DNA of 64,000 nucleotides from Albifimbria verrucaria (taxonomy: Eukaryota; Ascomycota; Sordariomycetes; Hypocreales; Stachybotryaceae). This document shows, one piece after another, positions 57,827 to 64,000 of the stretch. The translations under genes were made by a program, and so were the position numbers. How positions within the stretch are numbered: the stretch's first letter is position 1; each line of letters begins with the position of its first letter. Below the pieces are notes generated by a model. It was not told the origin of the DNA, did not search any database, and was given only the letters and a program-made list of their open reading frames with translations. The DNA is taken from the NCBI GenBank assembly GCA_020081605.1, contig JAHREC010000030.1, positions 1,054,001-1,118,000 of the forward strand. Reading direction: 5' to 3'.

Positions 57827-58391
57827 GGTACGACTATATGCATCGCTCTAGATTGTTTCAAGGATTTGAGAAAAACTGGAAAGTCTTATGAGAGATGGTT
57901 CGATTTAGAACTCTATACATGCAATCAAGTTATCCGCCGTATGGAACTCAGGAATGACTTATTTCTCTGCCCAATTCAGTGTCGGTGGAAATGTACACAC
58001 CCTTGTAGCATCATTGATATACCAATCACCATAGAGTCGAGACTAATTACAATTTGAGAGACCATCTGAAATCAGCCTTCATTTCAAGACTTTCAATGGT
58101 GCTCTGCTTCTGGTGGGGCTAAGTAATAAACACTCGAGTGATTTTGGCAATCGAGACAGACTAAAGAAGCCGAGAAGTGAATCAAGGCCCCAAAATTACT
58201 ATCTGATGCTTCGGAAGCCATCCCTAGTGGCAACTGAGTGTCACAGTAAGAAAGTTGCTCCAGTGCAATACGGAGCTTCCAAAGGATCTTGGGAAATTAA
58301 TAGTCAGTTGGCTATACTAATGAGCCGAAATATTAACAAAAAACACGCACGCCAAGGCAAATTCTGTGTTTGAGCCTATCGTGACGCTTAT
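57827..58391. other. Intergenic
   Basis: No gene or repeat recognised. Confidence 0.4.
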
Positions 58392-59920
58392 CTATATTAT
58401 CCCCACTATCTGCCCATGTTTCTTCATTATCATGTGCAGGCCATAAGGTCCATATGCTCGTGGATCCGGATCCTTCCAAACTAACTTGAGTAAGTCCCCG
58501 AAAGCCCGCAAATGCAGCATATTGCACCATTCTGCACACATCACATGGGTCAACATATGTTGCTGCTGAGGCTTGACCATACACGTCCCGGCAACGATAA
58601 CAGGCCACAGAAGTGTAGCAACGTAGTGGCGTGAAGCTATCACCATTGCTGCATGCTGGCAAAGCTCATCTATGTGGTCCTGGATGGTTTGTCTGACTAA
58701 TGTATCTGAAACAATCGACCCTGCACGCGATGTGGCAAGATATATGTATAGACCTTGACGGACTGCTTCGGCAGCGAGGCGCTTATTCTCCCATTCTTCG
58801 TCAAGGTCGTCAATAGTCGGAGATGGCATATTCCAAGTCATGAGTCGATGTTTAAGATTATTGTAGACCTTTTCAATGTTCTCAGAGGGCTCCAATACAC
58901 CTGAGATTTCTTCGGCAATACGTGAAGATGCTAAAAGGAAACTTCTGATATGAGCTGGAAGAGCTCATGCGCACCCGCAAACACGACGCCAAAAGTTGGG
59001 AATAACTTAAGTTCTTCCAACGTTACAATGAACGCATCTAGTGGCGAGTGGGAAGCCGGTGAATTGTAGGGTATGAAAGCGTTGCAAGCCACAAGATAAA
59101 TGTACAACTCAACACTGAAGCCTAGGGCGTCCAGGTTGATTTTATGCCTAGACTGGCTCATATGCTTATGTGCAAGGAGAGACAAGATTAGATGTCGACT
59201 GGCACAAAGGTGGCTGAACATGATTCCGCGTGTGTCACCAGAGATAGCCTAAAGTTTGTTAGAATAAGTAAAATAAAGGCGTGTAAAACCAACCTCGCAG
59301 TGGCAAGCTATCATCAGGACTCGCAGGAGCCGTTCTGTGTTTTCCAACTTCTCTTCATAGTGACATTCAAACTCACTCCGCAAACCACTAATCAGCTTCG
59401 CATAATGCATTCTCGCCGCGCCGCTAAGCTCAATATCCATGGGTTCTTTACTTGCTAGGTGGAACCCACTAAAAGCGAGTAACCCATGCATGAGGAGGTC
59501 ATCCAGGTTACCCAATGGTAGGAGGAGGGTGACGAAAGGGTTGTCATTCAATGGCCTCATTGCAAAATAGGATACCGTCTGCTCAAGATAATGCCCAAGA
59601 AGAAGCATAGACTGCGGAGTTAATCCACAGGGTCGGTCGGATCCACCGCGGATCATTGAGATAGAGTAATGTGGATGGTCGGGCGGCTGCATAACCGCGC
59701 ATTGCATGGTCGATCCCGAACTTCGTATGAGTAGCTCAGCCTTCCTGACTTTCGGTTTAGCCTGAGTGGCGGAAGTGCTACCCAGCCACTCGCAAACCAG
59801 CTGATTGCGCCTACAGCCTGCGCATCGCGGCTTCACTTCGTCACATTTCTTCTTGCGCAATCGGCATGTCAAACACCCAGAACGTGTCCTGGAGTGGCGC
59901 GGTCGAGTCCCGGATTGCAT
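58392..59920 (-). CDS. Zn2Cys6 transcription factor of the oxidase/ligase locus
   Basis: The N-terminal binuclear zinc cluster is complete: SGCLTCRLRKKKCDEVKPRC then AGCRRNQLVCEW at residues 12-46. A fungal-specific helical region follows to the C-terminus. Intron 59249-59293 is canonical. One base is missing from AAAA at 58933-58936 (T run on the coding strand). With it the protein is 494 residues and the sum exact. It is divergent from the amine oxidase with a 592-bp shared promoter containing a 17-bp tandem repeat, which suggests that it controls the oxidase and the ATP-grasp gene beyond it. Domain layout resembles the many Zn2Cys6 regulators of secondary metabolism; no specific orthologue is recognised. 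Confidence 0.85.
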
Positions 59921-60512
59921 TGAAGTTGGCGAGAAGCAGTGGTGTAACTTTTAGCAAACAACCACACGTTGAGGGCAATTTGGCATACAGATCAAAAGAG
60001 TACAGAATGTACTTATTACATACCCAGGGCTGTTTTCTTGTCTTCTGGGAACGCAAGAGAGATGAAACATCAAAACGAGAGATAGGATGACAGTTGTTAT
60101 GGATGACGTGTGCTCCGCGGACCCCGGTGATCAGCGCCCAGAATTTCTCGAGCCAGAATGCACAGCGCGGTTAGATGCACAGCGCGGCTAGTAGACTGCG
60201 GAGGATTCTGCATAGCCTGTGCCAAGTCTTTCGGAACAGTGCACTGGAAACATTGTCTATGCTGCCTGTGCTGGCTGACTAGGCTGAATATCAGCTTAAT
60301 GAGCAGGGTTTCTGTAATTTCAGTTGAGAAGATGATCATAGTATCTAACTATGCAGCGACAGGGAACAAAAGCATTCACATGGCCAAATCTCTATATAAA
60401 CCCATCCAGATCCCCAACCGAATTTGTTTCGTTACCACTCCATTACAGCTTCTCATATCAATTACTACCCTATCACTTTTATCCCTGAACTATAGAAAGA
60501 ATAGCAATCACA
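59921..60512. promoter_or_regulatory. Bidirectional promoter of regulator and amine oxidase
   Basis: 592 bp between two start codons. It holds a 17-bp tandem repeat (60158-60191) and CCGCGG at 60115-60120, that is, two CGG triplets in opposite orientation. Both are the sort of site recognised by Zn2Cys6 proteins. Confidence 0.55.
60158..60191. repeat. 17-bp tandem repeat in shared promoter
   Basis: ATGCACAGCGCGGTTAG (60158-60174) is followed at once by ATGCACAGCGCGGCTAG (60175-60191). One mismatch in 17. Each unit holds a GCGCGG with a CGG triplet, so the repeat offers two same-strand CGG sites 17 bp apart. A protein binding site is likely. Confidence 0.85.
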
Positions 60513-62191
60513 ATGAGCCCACAATTTCTCAGTTTCTGCCTACTTGCTTTGGCGCCTTCATTTATCCTCAGTGGCACCGCTACTGGCAATGGCGCAGTGA
60601 TCAAAGACAGTGACCATGTCCATACTTCAGTGGACACAACTCAGGGTTCCAGCAGTGAAATCGGACTGAAAACTCATAGCAACTCACATATAGAGGTTGA
60701 CGTTGTCGTCATTGGCGGAGGATTTTCAGGATTGACCTCTGCCTATGAACTACACAAAGCAGGCCTCAAAGTTGCACTGCTGGAGGCCAAGGACAGGCTT
60801 GGAGGCAGATCGCGATCCCAAAGACGGAAAAGTGGCCCTGGAATCATTGAGATGGGTGCAACATGGATCAATAATATCACCCAGCCCGAAGTATTTGCCT
60901 TGACACAGAAGTTTGGCCTGGAAACTGCTGAGCAGTATACGCAAGGAGACTCCGTATTTCAAGGACATGATAAGAAAGTTTGGAGAATGCCACCTGGTTC
61001 GCTTGCGAATGTAAGTTGATATTCACCATTACAAAGCATATCAAGATTAACCAATACGCAGACAAATGACCCTGAGCTGATGGAGCTAGAATTCACTTTC
61101 ATCAAACTCCTCAATGAGGCTGTGGAAAAATGCGATATTCGTAAATGGGATGACTTTCCCCGAACTCAAGATGTTTCAGTCGCAGAATGGTTCTCGCAAA
61201 AAGGAATCTGGGCACATCCACACATCCAAGGTGTCGCCACTACTTTGACAGCTGGTCTCGTTGGTCGAGGACCATATGAGGTTGGCGCACAATACTTCTT
61301 TGACTACATCAAGTCTGGCGGTGGTTTGGAAAACCTCAATAGTGAAGGAGAATTTGGAGCCCAGTCTCTCAAGGTCAAACAAGGTTAGTTGGATGAAGGA
61401 CCAACTAATGCCTATTACTGACTTGGATCAAAATGATTAGGTACAACTGCTATTGCAATGGGTCTTGCAAATTCACTCAAGCCTGAAAGCATACATCTTA
61501 ACACTCCGGCGGCGGCAATCACCCAATCTAATGGGCTTGTCTTAATTAAGACAGTAACAGGAGCCATATTCAAGGCCAAAAAGCTATAATTGCTATTCCA
61601 ACTAATACATACGCCGATATCAAGTTCTCTCCTTCCCTTCCTTGGAAGAAGAACGCCCTCGTTTCCCGTACAAAGCCCGGAATTTACGCAAAGATGATTT
61701 TAAGCTATGCCGAGCCATGGTGGAGAAAAGCCGGACTTGTCGGGGAGTTTACATCAACAAAGGGTCCGGTCTGCTTCAGTTGGGACACCTCAGATCCATC
61801 ACAATCGCAGTATAGCCTGGCTATTTTCGTGGCAGGGGATGCCGCTACGAAGTGGCACAAACTACCTAAAAACGAGAAAGAGGCGGCTATTATTGATCAC
61901 TTAACTGTTCTGGTCGGTTCTGAGCTAGCAGAAAAAGCACATGATGTGCTTGAGATCAATTACACTGAATGGACGAAGGAGGAATACATTGGTGGAGCAC
62001 CAACAAGCTCTATGGGGCCGGGACTACTGCGCAAGTATGGAACGGCATTGAGGCAACCTTTTGGAAGTCTTCATTTTGGCGGCGGCGAGACAGCTTATGA
62101 ATGGAAGGGTTACCTGGAAGGGGCTGTGACAGCCGGTCAGAGAGCTGCCAAAGAAGTCATTGATGCTCTTGGTACCAAGACGAATGAGTAA
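60513..62191 (+). CDS. Secreted flavin-containing monoamine oxidase
   Basis: FAD-dependent amine oxidase of the MAO type. Signal peptide MSPQFLSFCLLALAPSFILS is followed by a 45-residue spacer. The Rossmann dinucleotide-binding motif is VVVIGGGFSGLTSAYE with LLEAKDRLGGRSR (about residues 65-105), and GATWINNITQPEV is the substrate-entry region. The C-terminal FAD block is FGGGETAYEWKGYLEGAVTAGQRAA. Introns 61011-61061 and 61384-61440 are canonical. One base is missing near 61590; restored length is 523 residues with an exact sum. MAO-type fungal enzymes deaminate aryl- or alkylamines and sometimes tailor peptide or alkaloid products. The signal peptide implies action in the secretory path or outside. 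Shares a promoter with the regulator and converges on the ATP-grasp gene. Confidence 0.9.
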
Positions 62192-62365
62192 ATACGACAC
62201 AGTAGTCAGGAACTACTTCCGTCTATGAACAATATTGGTAGGCTGCTCTTGAGAAGCTCTTATTAAGCTCAAATTGCATAGCTAGACATTCTTTAGATCT
62301 CCTATTTATACCGTCTAATTAATGTTGAAACCCATCTCTATAATGATTAGATATCCTGTCTAAGA

Positions 62366-63584
62366 CTATGACTCCTCGGTAAGCTTGAGAAGCCCTTGCT
62401 TCTCCCTCAATACACGCAATGGGAGAGCAGTCTTCAAAATTTCTTGTAGGAGTTTCGTGTAATCCCAGCCAAGTGCTTCAGCAGCAATAAGTGTCAGACT
62501 CGCTTGGTCCTCGCGACCTGGGCGACCAGGCCCGGTCATATTCTGTGGCTTTGTTAGTAACCCCGATAATATTGAAAGTGGGCTTAATGTCTCGGCTCTT
62601 ACCGGCTTCATGTTGACGTCAAAAGAGCATATTTTGAATCGGGGCTGTTCTCATATTGCCGGATATCAATCCGGATCGGAGCAGTAGTGCCCAAAAGGCT
62701 GGCTGCGCGTTCACATTGTTTTACTGCTTCGATGAGCTTTGAATCCAATGCCGCTTCACCAGTAATTGCTTTTGAGTTCGCAGTAACAGCAACAATACCA
62801 TTGTAAGGAGCGACCCCATCCGTGTGATTAAACCGATGTACAACGGGGAGTGCCCAGTAGGATGAGTGATCTTCTGAAGGCGGCATCACGGTCACTGTTG
62901 CTTCCTTGCCCCGTAAGAATTCTTCTATCATTACGGTTGAAGAATCGATAAAAAGCTCATCCGCATGTGTACTAAGTTCCTGCAATGAGTTGCATACTTT
63001 GACGCCCTGGCTGCCCCGTCCTCGTAGCGGCTTGGCGACAACGGGAAATGGAAGAGACAACGTTTCCAAATGCTGCTCTAGTGCAGGTTGCTTATGGATA
63101 GTCCAAGCCTGAGGCATATCAAATCCTCCTGCTTTCCTCAGGAGATTGTTCACTAAATCTTTATCATCGTATTGCTCGACTAGCAAAGGAGGTTGCCCGA
63201 TAACCTTAACATCGTCTTGATACTTGGTTACTCCGTTGGAGGTCTGCAGAGGGTGAGCTGCGAAAAGAATTGTGTTCGCCCACAAGTGCGTTGCACCACT
63301 TTCTAATGCGGAGAGTAGGCCTTCCTCGGTGTCTGGGAAGCACCAGCCATGTTGTTCAGCGGGACTTGGGTCTGTGATTGGTGTGATAACCTTGACTTCA
63401 GAACGACTTAGACAGTAACCAATGTCGGAGCCTGAGTCCTGATACCCTGCAACTTGATCAATAAAGTTCTATCCCGAGTTAAGATCTGATTACCTCCAGG
63501 CTTCATGGGCTTCTTCGACCCATTAATTGTCGGAGGCTCGATTGCCTGATAGAGTACTGCCACCTGAGGCTTGTTGTGTGCCAT
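62366..63584 (-). CDS. ATP-grasp ligase, D-Ala-D-Ala ligase-like
   Basis: The ATP-grasp fold forms an acyl-phosphate and joins it to an amine. The N-terminal domain starts MAHNKPQVAVLYQA. The central and C-terminal domains show FPVVAKPLRGRGSQGVKVCN (nucleotide-binding loop with Lys), VMIEEFLRGKEATVTVMP (hinge), IRIDIRQYE, and the metal-binding FDVNMKPNMTGPGRPGRED. Introns 63447-63493 and 62543-62602 are canonical. One base is missing at GGGG 62641-62644 (C run on coding strand). The restored protein is 370 residues with an exact sum. No signal peptide. In fungi such free ATP-grasp enzymes make amide bonds in small peptides or modified amino acids, which fits with the amine oxidase and regulator beside it. 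The substrate is unknown. Codons upstream of the chosen ATG are open, so the start could lie up to 50 codons earlier. Confidence 0.85.
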
Positions 63585-64000
63585 TCTCAGAGTATTGATG
63601 GGTTTGCTATTCCTCAGAATGGAAGATGAACTGTTTCCAAATGCACGGAAGAAATTTTTGTCATTTAAGCGTTGTAGAGAATGCTTCTGCCAGATGCGGT
63701 GTTCAGAAAGCGCAGGGTGCTTGTATAAAAACGTCAACGTAACAGATGTTATCGCTTAAATATGAAGCATTGCGAACCAATGCATTCAATCCTTTCCGAA
63801 CATAGACCGGCGACCGGAATAAAACCGAGGTGAGTGCTCGGAAGTAATCCGCAATAGCATATAGCCGGACGATGAACGGCTATATGAACGTTATGGAGCT
63901 AATCATCGTCATTGCGTATACAAAATGTTACTAGCCATGGAAGTCTCCACCATCTTGTGACCCTAGGTAATACCAAAAATGCCGGACTTGGTTCATTGTC
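63585..64000. other. Promoter region of ATP-grasp gene and window end
   Basis: No further gene begins within the window. I saw no copy of the 17-bp tandem repeat here. Confidence 0.4.

Noticed and set aside
1..64000. CRISPR array, rRNA or tRNA genes
   Set aside because: No regularly spaced repeats and no rRNA block were seen. A tRNA scan cannot be done reliably by eye, so absence of tRNA is not proven.

Overview
The window reads as nuclear DNA of a filamentous ascomycete, most likely a Sordariomycete. Genes have short introns (about 45-110 bp) with GTRAGT-type donors, branch-like CTAAC elements and pyrimidine-rich leaders. The gene content is typically fungal: a CBM1-GH6 cellobiohydrolase, Zn2Cys6 regulators, F-box proteins and an Fta2-like kinase. 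I cannot name the species. No rRNA, tRNA or CRISPR array was recognised.

Layout. 0-5 kb: one small conserved gene, then long pyrimidine/purine-skewed promoter-like DNA and a poorly preserved possible coding stretch. 5.3-15.5 kb, all on the minus strand: five small paralogous cysteine-rich proteins (M-C-x8-C-x-H at the N-terminus, [WY]-x-C-C-x-C followed by C-x-H-x2-C-x2-C at the C-terminus), interrupted by a protein-kinase/RBR-ubiquitin-ligase fusion that carries three nonsense codons. 18.7-27 kb: AP-2 mu adaptin, the cellulase cel6A with a long promoter, and a CorA-like membrane transporter. 27.8-34.3 kb: diverged repeats bracketing a 1,116-residue orphan with a coiled coil. 34.7-45.3 kb: secreted M14 carboxypeptidase, F-box/LRR-like protein, a head-to-head pair (Fta2-like kinase and an unknown acidic-tailed protein), a PLD-family phosphodiesterase and a DsbA-like protein. 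46-50.5 kb: a small secreted cysteine-rich protein, a WD40 protein and a type II-family asparaginase. 51-57.9 kb: a Zn2Cys6 regulator, a heavily mutated secreted protein-arginine deiminase pseudogene, a secreted Thr-rich protein and an unknown small protein. 58.4-63.6 kb: Zn2Cys6 regulator, secreted flavin amine oxidase and ATP-grasp ligase, which look like a small biosynthetic cluster. A 17-bp tandem repeat sits in the shared regulator/oxidase promoter.

A property of the sequence itself governs the annotation. Most long genes carry one or more single-base deletions, almost always in runs that should be C5/G5 or longer. Adding back the inferred bases makes nearly every exon sum an exact multiple of three and gives family-typical lengths. 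I therefore treat these frameshifts as probable homopolymer undercalls, not gene death, and give coordinates for the whole gene. A second class of lesion is different: in-frame stops explained by C-to-T or G-to-A changes. These concentrate in the deiminase, the kinase-RBR gene and (once) the orphan, and look like real decay, possibly RIP-like.
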